Position numbers and translations under genes: made by a program | From: Galeruca laticollis | Lineage: Eukaryota > Arthropoda > Insecta > Coleoptera > Chrysomelidae | Direction of reading: 5' to 3' | Length of the DNA stretch: 64,000 nt | Assembly (NCBI GenBank): GCA_963921935.1 | Contig: OY998180.1 | Coordinates: 81,651,139 to 81,715,138 of the forward strand | Part shown: positions 32,560 to 44,600 of the stretch, piece after piece | Numbering within the stretch: the stretch's first letter is position 1 | Layout: each line of letters opens with the position of its first letter | The notes under the pieces: model-generated | The model's database searches: none | The model's input: the letters and a program-made list of their open reading frames with translations, nothing else | Told to the model about the DNA's origin: nothing

Positions 32560-34470
32560 TTATTATAAAAAAATTGGATTGTGAAATAATACTAGTCACG
32601 ATCTTTCTAATCTTAAAAAATAAATATTTTCATGTAAACAGTACATTTAAATTATTTTTTCTGTTTTACCCTTAATGAGGATCAATATAACATTATATCT
32701 TACATAAACAAAATCGCCTCGTATCTAAATATCATTTAAAATTTATACGAATCAGTTGGAAAGACTAAAATCTACAAATGAAAACTACTTACCGAACATG
32801 ATTTGTACCTCTTGGAAGCTAAGTAGATAAGTACTTTATAAAAATCACCGAGCATATCAGATCAATTATCAAATCAAATAACAAAATATAAATTGGCTAT
32901 ATCTGTTAAAAAAAATTTATAAATTACTCTAGGATTTTATTGTTTCAAAAAAAATATGAGAACAACATGGTACAATAAAGTTATGTTTGTCTGTGCTCAC
33001 ATAAAATGTGTTTGATTAATGTAACATTAAGTCTAATAAATTGTAGGTTCATATATCTCACTAGAAGTTATATTTCCTCACATATAGTATATATGTTATT
33101 TATTCAAAAATAAAATAAGCTTTAGCAATAATAATAATTAAGTAGAATAAAGTTAATAATACTTATTTAGATGAAATTCAAGATTTCGAATAGTTTGTCA
33201 AGATGACATAACCTCTAAGGAATATTTGTTGTGTCGAAAGTAAAAGGCACAAAATTAAAATGACAGAACATATAGTTTAGAAATTGTTACTTATCGAGGA
33301 TTGTTTTGTATATAAAATTAAATAGAATATTGCATTTTGAAATAAGGAAATTAGGGATAGTTTATGTAAATTAAATAATGCTATAGATTTTAAATTTATT
33401 TAAGAGAGATTTACATATGTAGAAAACAAAATATAGGTTGTAGAATTTATTTAATAGATAGCCATTGAAGAGTATAACTATCAAAGGCTGTATTTCATTA
33501 AAAAAATGTATTATCCAAAGAGGAATACTGTTGGGAATATGCGAATATATAAACTATTTATAATATAAAGTGTTTTTGCAAAGACACATTAAAAAGAACT
33601 GATAATTCACACTAAGTGTTAAAAAAAGAAGAAAATTGGTAGCATTATAATTGTATACAAAAATACAGTGATACATGGAAATATTGGGAACAAATAGTTT
33701 GTTGATAGAACAAAAGACAGTGAGCGTTAGGAAGCGGAGAAGCAGGCCGCATATGAAGAGGGGAGTGAAGTTTTAAACAAATCTTCAAAGAATTTAAAGA
33801 AATTTGTAATATTTACTGAAGGAAACATAAAATAATGGCTAAAGCTAGTATCTGAGTATATTATTCAGCTAAATTATCTTGTATTTGGGAATTTCTTGAA
33901 GATTGCGAGAAGGTAGCAGCATCTCCCCAGAACACAGAGAGAAATACAACATTGTAGTGCTTCTAATTGAAAATAGTGAATACAGGTTAGTGTACTTTTG
34001 TTTGTTGGATCCAATAATGCACAATTCTCGAGAATTAGTAATATGTACTCAGCTAAAATTAAATCATATAGAACACTGTGTGAGATTATGAATATCCTTG
34101 TGTACATAATATCCATTCGATAAAATTATTGTAAAAGAAACGGACACACTCTATGTAGCTCTTTCACATAAATATCTCATCATTCTAATTATTAAATTGT
34201 CATATAGTAACAGAAATCTCTTTTCTTCACTACTCATATTTTATTTTAATAAATATATAGAGTAAGCACATCGTTATAGAGGGATGTAAGTCGTTTAGCT
34301 GTCAAGCGTATACTAAAACAGGTCACTATCATATCTCATGCCTCGACAATAAATTGAGCTAGCAATAGAATTAAAAATAAATAATGTTTAAAACTAAATC
34401 ATAGTAAAAAGTTTATTTCCATATCAATTAAAAACAATTAAAATAAAAAAAATAATTGATAAATCTAATT
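32560..34470. other. AT-rich stretch, possibly including a 5' LTR
   Basis: No coding similarity recognised. Because a Gypsy gag begins just to the right and a PBS-like motif lies at 34476-34494, the right part should contain that element's 5' LTR, but no second copy is present to define its edges. Confidence 0.35.
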
Positions 34471-34475
34471 ACAGT

Positions 34476-34494
34476 TGTCGCCACCAACGTTGGG
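34476..34494 (+). promoter_or_regulatory. Degenerate primer-binding-site-like motif
   Basis: TGTCGCCACCAACGTTGGG, similar in layout to TGGCGACCCAACGTAGG of the other Gypsy element, and 28 bp before the first ATG of the gag relic. Confidence 0.35.
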
Positions 34495-34522
34495 TACGAT
34501 AAGTTTTTGAAATAAAATTAAA

Positions 34523-36160
34523 ATGGAGAGGAAAATGACATTAAGGGATGGAAAGCAGGTAGGAGCAGAAAGTGGATCTGAGAAAGAAAGGGAAGAAGGG
34601 AGTCATGGAATGGGAGATTTTCAAATACAATATATGATACAAGGTCAACAAAAATCAGAAGGAGATGTAACAGAAGAAGAAGCGAAAGAACAGGAGGATA
34701 GGAGACAGGAGACACAAGGAAGAACAAAGAGAGATGATCAATTAATGTAATTTTTGATCAACATGAATGAGAAGACGGATACTATGAGGGGAGATGTAAA
34801 TAGTATTAGGGGAGGTATGAATATAACAGAAGGGAATATGAAGGAACATATGAATAAATTGGAGAAGAAAAAAGATGAGGTGAAAACAGAAAGTTTTAAG
34901 GAATTCAAGAAACTAAGGTAGGAGAATGAAGAATTTAGAAAGCGGATAGATAAAGTAAAAAAGAATATGGAAGATCAAAATAGGAATTTGAGAATAGAGA
35001 TCCAAGAAAATGTAATTGAAATCAGGGAAGAGATTGAAGGATATGTAGTAGAAGAAGTTCAGGAATTAGGTAGATGTCTTTTGGAAAATTTATCTGGAGC
35101 AATTCAAATGGAAGTAAATAAACAAAATGAAAATATAACCAAGGAAGTATAATTTATAAAATTACACGGACAAACGAAGGATGAAGTAATACAAATATAT
35201 CAACAAAAATTTGATAAGAAGTTTAATGATTTAAATGTAAGAGTAGGAAAACAAACAGGAACATGTGAAGGAAGGAATGAAAATATGGGCAAAGTATTTA
35301 ATAAAGAATTGGAAGAAAGGAACAGAAAATTACAAGAAACTATGGAAGAAATGGAAGATAGCATAATACGCAATGGAGGCGGAGTAATAAATACTGGAAA
35401 TATGGATAATTAAAAGTAGAATGAAGGGAATAAGAAGCATTCTGGAAAAGAAAATAATCATTAGAAGAATGTTATCTGGACATGCATTATTATGGTTTTG
35501 TAATAAAGAAGAGCGGATAATGGACATCGAAGATTTTGAAATCTAATTTATAACATATTTTTGAGGTGAAATTCAACAGGCTAATTTTAGGGAGAGGTTG
35601 TATTTCGGCAAATTCTTCTTCAACATCAGCAAAAATTTAAATGGATATGTAATGCAAATATACAACATGGATCAATATCTTGAACCTGTAAAGAATGAAG
35701 AGGAATTAGTCTCGTATGTAGGAAGAAATTTTAATGCTGAGGTGTCAGGAACGATATCACTCCATAATATAAAGACGATGGATAATCTATCGAGACATTT
35801 ACAGAGAGTTGAAAGGAGTATTCGAAACGGAAATGGAATTAACAGATATCAATACAGAAATGAAGATATAAGAAATGATAGACAGGCAGAGAATGGAAAT
35901 GGGTGTTTTAGAAGAGATAATTATGATAAAAATGGAACTAGAAATTATGGAAACAGGAATTTTGATTACAGAAGAAATCAAGAAAGCGGAGACAGATACT
36001 ATAGAAATGGAGAGAGAAATAATGGTAATGAAAACCGAGGAAACCAAGGAAATTTTTAACGAAGGAATTATAATAACAATAGAGGTAGAAATTAGCAACA
36101 AGGCGGGGAAAAGCAGGAGAGTTATTTTGAGAAAAGAAACAGAGATGGTGAAAATAGAAG
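34523..36160 (+). pseudogene. Gypsy gag relic (coiled coil, capsid, basic Asn/Arg tail)
   Basis: From ATG at 34523 the sequence is a run of charged coiled-coil segments (GSEKEREEGSHGMGD, EEIEGYVVEEVQELG, EELEERNRKLQETMEEMED-like text) broken by several stops. From 35598 a 153-codon open stretch shows a Gypsy capsid end: LEPVKNEEELVSYVGRNF, NIKTMDNLSRHLQRVERS. It then passes into an Asn/Arg/Gly/Tyr-rich tail (RNYGNRNFDYRRNQESGDRY) that would bind RNA. The gene is on the plus strand and is cut at 36161-36178 by the LINE insertion; pol relics continue at 38792. Stops and frame changes make it non-functional. The layout resembles the gag at 27.4-28.0 kb, but I do not see a SAP domain here. Confidence 0.65.
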
Positions 36161-36178
36161 ACAGGTAAATATGGTTAG
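36161..36178. repeat. Left target duplication of the RNase H LINE (imperfect)
   Basis: ACAGGTAAATATGGTTAG matches ACAGATACAGATGGTTAG at 38774-38791 at 15 of 18 positions. It is probably an aged target duplication. Confidence 0.6.
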
Positions 36179-38773
36179 TCAAAAGATCCCCACCGTCATA
36201 TCGGTATACTAACCAGAGAGGATGGCACTAAAACTGTCAACCTAAAGGAAAGCCTTCAATTATTGATGTCAACTCACTTCCCTGACTCCAGAACCACAAA
36301 TACGGCGGCCTGGGAGGATGAGGAGAATCACTACCCGACGGACGATGACTGGCGTACATCACGACAGATCATCGACGCGGAGAGACTGAGGTGGTCCATC
36401 TTAGGCTTCTCCCCCTTCAAATCCCCGGGAACGGACGGCATTTATGCAGCCCTACTTCAGTGGGGCCTGGATGACCTAATGCCGCACCTGGTAGGAATCC
36501 TCAGATCCTCACTGGCACTGAGGTATATTCCAAAAGGTTGGAAAGAAGTCAAAGTCGTGTTCATACCAAAACCAGGAAGAATGGACTATTGCATTCCAAA
36601 AGCATATCGACCCATTAGCCGCATATCGTTTTCAATGAAGACTTTAGAGAAGCTGTGCGAACGATACATAAGAGATGTGGTGATAACACGAAATCCACTG
36701 CATCCAAATCAATATGCATACACTCCAGGGAGGTCCACCGATTCGGCTCTTCATCTCGTGGCGGGCCGCATCGAGAGATCGTTGGAAAATAAGGAGTCCA
36801 CCCTGGGTGTATTCATAGACATAGAAGGCGCATTTGATAGAACCACTTTTCCAAAAATAACAAATGCACTTTCCAACAAGAATATCCCCCAAACCATAAA
36901 TGGCTGGATATATAATATGCTCTCAAAAAGAGCAATAAAAATCAGTGTGGATGATGTAACCATCAGAGGCTTGGTTGTAAAAGGTTGTCCACAGGGAGGG
37001 GTGCTCTCACCACTCCTATGGAATATGGTCTTAGACCTCTTGGTCAGCCACCTCAATGATAACAACTTCTACACAATAGCATACGCAGATGACCTAGTGA
37101 TTCTGCTAACAGGAAGATTCGAGGAGACACTCTGCGCTTTAATGCAGGAGGCCCTCAATATCATAGAACAATGGTGCAGAGACCATTCGCTGTCAATAAA
37201 TCCAAAAAAGACTGAGATGGTCCTCTTCACGAAAAAAAGGAAGCTTGCAAAACATCAAGCCCCAAAGCTCCTAGATACCAAACTTAATTTCTCTTCAGAG
37301 GTGAAATATTTAGGGGTCACCTTTGACAGTAAGTTAACGTGGAACTCCCACTTAGAAAACAGAGTTAAAAAAGCATATGTTTCTTATGAGCAGCAGTGTC
37401 ATAGAATCATCGGCCGCACCTGGGGAATGTCACCTAGGTTTGCTGCCTGGATCTACACTGCCATCATCAGACCTATGCTAACGTACGGCGCGATTGCCTG
37501 GGGAGCTAAAGCAAACCAGCTGACAGTCGTCCGTAAACTGGACCAAATACAAAGAACAGCATGCCTCAACACAACAGGAGGCATAAGAACCACACCAACA
37601 AGAGCTATGGAGGTAATCCTCGGTCTCACTCCCCTTGACATATCCATCAAGGAGGTTGTTATGATGACCATGGCACGTCTGCGCTCTACTGGTATACAAC
37701 CTGATGTAGGATCCGGTAAACTGAGACGTAACTTGTGGCATGAGGCCCTCAGGGAGATCCCACTGCTGCAGGCCAATACGGACTCGATTCCACCGCGATA
37801 TGCCTTCAACAGGCCCTACAAGGTAATCTTTAAAAACAACTCACAAGACCTATTGGAAGAAGACGTAATCCGCATCTTCACAGACGGGTCTAAATCCAAT
37901 GTGGGCTCAGGATGTGGTATTTTTTCCAGATTCCTGAATCTAAACATAAAATGGGCAATGGGCTGCAATGCAAGTGTTGCTTAAACAGAGCTCACTGCTA
38001 TCTGCATCGCTGCTAAAGAGATTACCAAAAGGAAAACCACAGGTAATAATATATACATCCTTTCACACAGTAGACAAACACTACTAGTCCTGAACAGACC
38101 ACGCATTACATCAGGCCTAGTACTAGAATGTCACATGGCCTTAATCGAAGCCTGTAACAACAACACGGTCACTTTAGGCTGGATCAAGGGTCATGAGAAA
38201 TCGAAAGGAAACCATATTGCAGACTCGCTAGCCAGGAAGGCAGCCTCCCAAAAACACTTTCATTGGTCTATCGGCGTCAGTGACGGCCGACCTATTAAAG
38301 GGACACTGTCTTAATAAGTTTAAGGGTAGATGGGACGACGCAGAAGGCTGCAGGTTTGCCAAGGAACTGCTACAGTATCCGGATAGCAAAGTAGCCAAGA
38401 AATACGTGAATATGAATAGGCGGAACCTGCGAACAACCACGAGAATTCTGACTGATCACTGCCACCTACGAAAACACCTTCACAGATTGAGTCTATCTAA
38501 CACCCCACTTTGTAGAGGATGTGAACAAGAAGATGAGACTGTCGAACATATTCTTTGCGAATGTCAGACACTCTCTTATTTTAGGTTTCAAGTATTCGGC
38601 GAGCACAGGCTAACGTACGCCAATGTGAGAGAACATAATTCAGGCAACGTTATCGCCTACTTCAAGGAAGTAAGCTGGATGACGAGCTAGAAGGAAGTTT
38701 TGAACCTCAGAAGGATGCACAATGGGCCAATAGTGGCCTAAGTGCTGTGGGGCCACGCACCCTTCAAATCTTT
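36179..38773 (+). mobile_element. 5'-truncated LINE with RNase H (LOA/I-like), copy 2
   Basis: The element lies between the imperfect 18-bp repeats and interrupts a Gypsy relic, whose gag is on its left and protease and reverse transcriptase on its right. It lacks ORF1 and the endonuclease, so it is 5' truncated. The 3' end (near CACGCACCCTTCAAATCTTT) has no poly(A) tail. Confidence 0.75.
36187..38690 (+). pseudogene. LINE ORF2: reverse transcriptase, RNase H and C-terminal zinc motif
   Basis: An open frame to 37984 contains a complete reverse transcriptase: FSPFKSPGTDGIYAALLQ, VVFIPKPGRMDY, YRPISRISFSMKTLEKL, NQYAYTPGRSTDSALHL. Motif A is FIDIEGAFD (catalytic Asp present), then CPQGGVLSPLLW and IAYADDLVIL (YADD intact). 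RNase H starts with IRIFTDGSKSNVGSGCG. A TAA at 37982 ends the frame inside RNase H. Beyond it TELTAICIAAK and ILSHSRQTL are read; the catalytic Asp of the latter is His (copy 1 has ILTDSRQTL). After a frameshift near 38260 the end is readable to 38690, with the zinc motif CRGCEQEDETVEHILCEC. The reverse transcriptase is well preserved, but the gene lacks its 5' half and is dead. Confidence 0.85.
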
Positions 38774-38791
38774 ACAGATACAGATGGTTAG
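38774..38791. repeat. Right target duplication of the RNase H LINE (imperfect)
   Basis: ACAGATACAGATGGTTAG; partner of 36161-36178. Confidence 0.6.
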
Positions 38792-40592
38792 GCAGGAGAT
38801 ATAGGTGGAAGAATGTATTCCTGGACAGGACAATGAGCGAAATTTTGCGTAGAACGTCCTCACGTGCATAATGTCATCTATTCATCTCGATGTGAGCATC
38901 CAGGAAAATCTATTATAGATGAAGAAAATTTCACGCAATAAGAAGAAAACCTAATTTAATATTTATTAAAGGAAATTTGCGAAACATCTTATGTAAAATT
39001 TTAGTGGATACTGGTTCGGAAATGACTAATTAAACAAGATATTTTGGATATATTGAACAAGGATGATATTATGATGATAAATTCAAAAAAAATATCATTA
39101 GTAGGGGTGAATGATAAGAATTTATACTATGTGAACAGTACAATTATAACAGACCTTTCTTTGGGAAATATGACTTATAAAATGCAGTTATTAGTAGTTA
39201 GAAATTTGAAATTCAACTTAACTATGAGAAACGATGTATTGAATAACCACGAGATGATCATTGCTTATAAAAAAGTTACATAATATGTGAAGTTAATATA
39301 ATATCATTTATGAAAAAGGGACATAGGGATGAAGAGAATGTCAAACATCAAATAAATGAGATTGAGTTTTTTGGAGAATGATATAAAAGGAGAAGTATGT
39401 CCCAAATAATAAAGAGAGGAAATTAATGTATTATTAGAGAAGCATGGAACACTTTTTAATAAAGAAGTGTGTGTAGCATCAAGATATATACACAAGCTGG
39501 AGATGAATTAGGATATCAGTAATTTTAAGATAAAAACATTTCCCAATCCATATAAACTCAAAAATGAAGTATGTCAGGGAATTAAAAAAATTATGCAAGA
39601 CGGTGTAATAAAAAGATCCAACCCTCCATATATCAGTGCAATAACTTGTGTCCGGAAAAAGTCAGGTGAGATTAGATTATGTCTGCATCCAAGAAATATT
39701 ACCTCCTATACTAAAAAACAATAAGAGAGTCCCTTAAATGTAGATGGCATATTCGGTAGAATTACAAGAACAAACATATTCACAAAACTAGATTTAAAGC
39801 ATAGTTTCTGGTTGATTCCACTAGACAAAAAAAGTCGGCTATATACAGCGTTCATGGTATCTGGTGTAGTATATCAATTTTGTGTTGTCGCATTTGGATT
39901 ACAGAGCTCATGTGCAGCATTAGTAAGAACACTTCATACGATTCTTAATCAATATGAGCATTTTACGTTGCATTATATAGAAGACATTTGAATTCATTTG
40001 GAAAATGAAGAAAACCACAATGAATATTTAGCGATTATTTTAGAAGAATTGGAAAGAGCAGGTTAAAAATTGAATATTGAAAAATGTCAATTTTATCAAT
40101 AGGAAGTGCAGTATTTGGGATATATTTTGAATTCTACAGGAGTAAGTATGAACCCAGAATGAATCAAAACCATAAGGGAATATAAGACACCGACTAATAT
40201 TAAAACACTTTGTGGATTTTTGGGCATTCTTAATCTTTTCAAACGACTAATACCAGACTTAAGTAATAAAGAAATTCCACTAATTGAATTACTGAAAAAG
40301 GAATCGAAATGGAAATAGGATTCTGAAAGAGAACATGCTTTCCAAGAATTAGGAGATATTTTTACAAAATTTGAAAGTTTATCACCCCCAATATGATAAA
40401 CCATTTATTTCAAGAACTGACGCATCCATAGATAGATTAGCAGGAGTTTTATTACAACAACAAGAGGAAGGAGAAGTACCAATCAGTTTTATCTCACGAG
40501 TGACAAAGAATTTTGAAAGAAAATATTCAGTAACTGAATTGGAAATTGACAGAAATGCAACTTCTGCCAATCTGACAATAATAGTAATATAG
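38792..40592 (+). pseudogene. Gypsy protease, reverse transcriptase and RNase H start, relic
   Basis: This continues the gag relic across the LINE insertion. Protease: GNLRNILCKILVDTGSEMT (about 38970-39030; DTG active site) and, in a shifted frame, a 79-codon stretch 39044-39283. Reverse transcriptase: KTFPNPYKLKNEV (39537), GVIKRSNPPYISAITCVRKK, FTKLDLKHSFWLIPLD (catalytic Asp), AFGLQSSCAAL. The YxDD box reads LHYIEDI, so the first catalytic Asp of the pair is Glu. Five in-frame stops fall between about 39720 and 40320 with little frame shifting. The RNase H start (FISRTDASIDRLAGVLLQQ, YSVTELEID) ends near 40560, where homology breaks off. Integrase and 3' LTR are missing. Confidence 0.75.
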
Positions 40593-40707
40593 AAACAATT
40601 GTCAATTTTTTATAATTTTTAACATTTTCTCAATCTATTGTGAAATTATTTAGAAACAGTTAGTTTCAATTAAAAGAGTAAATTATGTAAAATACAATTC
40701 AGGGCTT

Positions 40708-40923
40708 TACGATTTTAGGTGCTCTTAAGTCCACCCTACTAACATATTTATGGCTGAATGTGGTAAACATCCTGTACATCTAAGGCGCTTATTTCTAGCA
40801 AAAAATGTATTCTTAAATGTACTTCCATTAACCAAAAAAAAACGTCTTCAGAAGATTGCTCGATTATCAGTCAGCAACCTAACAGAAAAATGGTGGCTAA
40901 ATAAAAATTCTCCAGTTTTAGCT
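40708..40923 (+). pseudogene. LINE reverse transcriptase C-terminal fragment
   Basis: On the plus strand GALKSTLLT (about 40718) leads after a frame change into MAECGKHPVHLRRLFLAKNV and RLQKIARLS. This fits the C-terminal region of R1/Jockey/CR1-type LINEs, where G.MR.TP.NAL..E.GE.PL.LRR...A.K is common. It is on the strand opposite to the five LINEs on its right and stops exactly where the first (GATAAT)n array starts, at 40924. It may mark the original flank of the array. Confidence 0.45.
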
Positions 40924-41460
40924 GATAATGATAATGATAATGATAATGATAATGATAATGATAATGATAATGATAATGATAATGATAATGATAATGATAA
41001 TGATAATGATAATGATAATGATAATGATAATGATAATGATAATGATAATGATAATGATAATGATAATGATAATGATAATGATAATGATAATGATAATGAT
41101 AATGATAATGATAATGATAATGATAATGATAATGATAATGATAATGATAATGATAATGATAATGATAATGATAATGATAATGATAATGATAATGATAATG
41201 ATAATGATAATGATAATGATAATGATAATGATAATGATAATGATAATGATAATGATAATGATAATGATAATGATAATGATAATGATAATGATAATGATAA
41301 TGATAATGATAATGATAATGATAATGATAATGATAATGATAATGATAATGATAATGATAATGATAATGATAATGATAATGATAATGATAATGATAATGAT
41401 AATGATAATGATAATGATAATGATAATGATAATGATAATGATAATGATAATGATAATGAT
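40924..41460. repeat. (GATAAT)n array 1
   Basis: About 537 bp of apparently perfect hexamer repeat between a plus-strand LINE fragment and the 3' end of LINE A. On the minus strand it reads (ATTATC)n and directly continues LINE A's 3' end. Confidence 0.97.
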
Positions 41461-42799
41461 AGATAGATGGTTTATTGACCCCATTCACATACATAGTACA
41501 TTAGAAGTCAGTGAGTAGTACATATGAACACATTTTACAAAGTAAAAATATTAAAAATTGTACAGTGACAAATTTAAAATATAATCAAAATAATAGAAAG
41601 TGAAAAGTTGACATAAATACAGACATACATTTCATAAAGTTAAAATATTGACGAAATATAACAATTTTAAAATATAAAATAAGGTAAGAAATAATTGAAC
41701 GTAAAAATTAAATTAAACAAAACGAACAAATATATAAGCATTAAGCCCGGGTATTCAACTCCTCCAAAAACTCATCAACTGTATAAAAACAATAATTCAA
41801 CAGAAATGACTTAGCAAAATGCTTAAATTGAACTCTCGTCATATCACTTATATTTATATGTTCAAAATATTTTACAAATGAATTGTACAATGTAACATCC
41901 AACTTATTATTTTTTGTTGTTTTCAGTCTTGACTTGAGAATGACAATGTCTTTACTATTTCTAGTGTCATAATTATGAATATCTGCATGTTTAGTCAGAA
42001 CATATCGATTTTTATGTGTTTCAATCAACACTTCCAAAATATACAAGCACGGAAGCGGCAATATTTCAAGTTTTTTGAATATTGTTTTACAATTAGTGTT
42101 TCTTGGTGCATTGTAAATTATTCTAACTACAGATTTCTGTAGCACAAATACTTTGTGCACTGATGTGCTGCTACCCCATAGCATAATACCATAAGTTAAA
42201 TTGCTATGAAACAGTGAATAATATACGGATTTTAACAAATGAGTTGGTATACATGATTTTAATTGACGAATTACAAAAGCTTGGCTCGCTAATTTTGAAC
42301 AAAGGTAGTCAACATGAGGTGACCAACTTAAATTTGTGTCCAAATGAATGCCCAGTAATTTAACTGGCTCTGATTTTATAGCCCATTTATCTAAACTAAA
42401 AAGAATGTGTTTAGTTTTAGTGTCGTTGAGTTTCAACTTATTTGCCAGGAACCACTGATTCAACAAAATATTATCACCAGCTTGTGTGCCATCAGATAAA
42501 GTTGTAGTATCGTCAGCGAATAAAATACAAAATGTGTCAATAGCCTCTGGTAAATCGTTAACAAATATTATAAAAAGAATTGGACCCAAAATCGAGCCCT
42601 GAGGAATGCCGTTGTCTATATTACGTAAATCAGACTGGTTGTTTCCACAAACTACATACTGTTTCCTATTACTTAAATAAGATGTCAGTAATTTGTGTGC
42701 ATTTCCTCTAATACCATAAAATTCCAATTTATTTAGGAGTAAATCCGCTGGAACACAATCAAAAGCCTTCGTCAAGTCGCATAACGTGGCAACAGAGTT
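41461..42799 (-). mobile_element. LINE A, 5' truncated, GATAAT-tailed
   Basis: The 3' end on the minus strand is GTCAATAAACCATCTATCTATC followed by (ATTATC)n. The 5' end is cut inside the reverse transcriptase, at the residues just before motif A, where sequence passes directly into array 2 (ACAGAGTT|GATAATGAT at about 42800). It belongs to the same subfamily as B and D. Confidence 0.9.
41741..42797 (-). pseudogene. LINE A reverse transcriptase, C-terminal two-thirds
   Basis: The frame begins at motif A (CDLTKAFDCVPADLLLNKLE, catalytic Asp present). It continues with GIPQGSILGPILFIIFVND, the active-site box CILFADDTTTL (FADD), the VKLLGIHLDTNLSWSPHVD block and the C-terminal region ending DEFLEELNTRA. 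About eight amino-acid differences separate it from LINE B over this stretch. No stop or frameshift is seen from motif A to the natural end, so the fragment is young. It lacks the endonuclease, the fingers of the reverse transcriptase and any start codon. Upstream it is fused to the meaningless translation of array 2. Confidence 0.88.
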
Positions 42800-44300
42800 G
42801 ATAATGATAATGATAATGATAATGATAATGATAATGATATGATAATGATAATGATAATGATAATGATAATGATAATGATAATGATAATGATAATGATAAT
42901 GATAATGATAATGATAATGATAATGATAATGATATGATAATGATAATGATAATGATAATGATAATGATAATGATAATGATAATGATAATGATAATGATAA
43001 TGATAATGATAATGATAATGATAATGATAATGATAATGATAATGATAATGATAATGATAATGATAATGATAATGATAATGATAATGATAATGATAATGAT
43101 AATGATAATGATAATGATAATGATAATGATAATGATAATGATAATGATAATGATAATGATAATGATAATGATAATGATAATGATAATGATAATGATAATG
43201 ATAATGATAATGATAATGATAATGATAATGATAATGATAATGATAATGATAATGATAATGATAATGATAATGATAATGATAATGATAATGATAATGATAA
43301 TGATAATGATAATGATAATGATAATGATAATGATAATGATAATGATAATGATAATGATAATGATAATGATAATGATAATGATAATGATAATGATAATGAT
43401 AATGATAATGATAATGATAATGATAATGATAATGATAATGATAATGATAATGATAATGATAATGATAATGATAATGATAATGATAATGATAATGATAATG
43501 ATAATGATAATGATAATGATAATGATAATGATAATGATAATGATAATGATAATGATAATGATAATGATAATGATAATGATAATGATAATGATAATGATAA
43601 TGATAATGATAATGATAATGATAATGATAATGATAATGATAATGATAATGATAATGATAATGATAATGATAATGATAATGATAATGATAATGATAATGAT
43701 AATGATAATGATAATGATAATGATAATGATAATGATAATGATAATGATAATGATAATGATAATGATAATGATAATGATAATGATAATGATAATGATAATG
43801 ATAATGATAATGATAATGATAATGATAATGATAATGATAATGATAATGATAATGATAATGATAATGATAATGATAATGATAATGATAATGATAATGATAA
43901 TGATAATGATAATGATAATGATAATGATAATGATAATGATAATGATAATGATAATGATAATGATAATGATAATGATAATGATAATGATAATGATAATGAT
44001 AATGATAATGATAATGATAATGATAATGATAATGATAATGATAATGATAATGATAATGATAATGATAATGATAATGATAATGATAATGATAATGATAATG
44101 ATAATGATAATGATAATGATAATGATAATGATAATGATAATGATAATGATAATGATAATGATAATTATAATGATAATGATAATGATAATGATAATGATAA
44201 TGATAATGATAATGATAATGATAATGATAATGATAATGATAATGATAATGATAATGATAATGATAATGATAATGATAATGATAATGATAATGATAATGAT
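42800..44300. repeat. (GATAAT)n array 2, 1.5 kb
   Basis: The longest array. It has two 5-bp units (GATAT-type slips) near 42838 and 42933, about 95 bp apart, and one G-to-T change near 44166. Otherwise it is homogeneous. It lies between the 3' end of LINE B and the truncated 5' end of LINE A. Confidence 0.97.
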
Positions 44301-44600
44301 AGATAGATAGATAGACGGTTTATTGACCCCATTCACATACATAGTACATTAGAAGTCAGTGAAAGTAGTACATATGAATACATTTTACCAACTAAAAATA
44401 TTAAAGATTGTATAGTGTTGTATATGACAAATTTAAAATATAATAAAAATAATAGAAAGTAAAAATTTTACATAAATACAGACATACATTTCATAAAGTA
44501 AAAATATTGATGAAAATATGACAATTTTAAAATATAAAATAAGTTAAAAAATAATAGAAAGTAAAAATTAAATTAAACAAAACAAACAAACATATAAGCA

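Noticed and set aside
31980..32675. 231-codon Ile-Ser/Ile-Tyr repeat frame
   Set aside because: Translation of the CTATAT microsatellite, not a gene.
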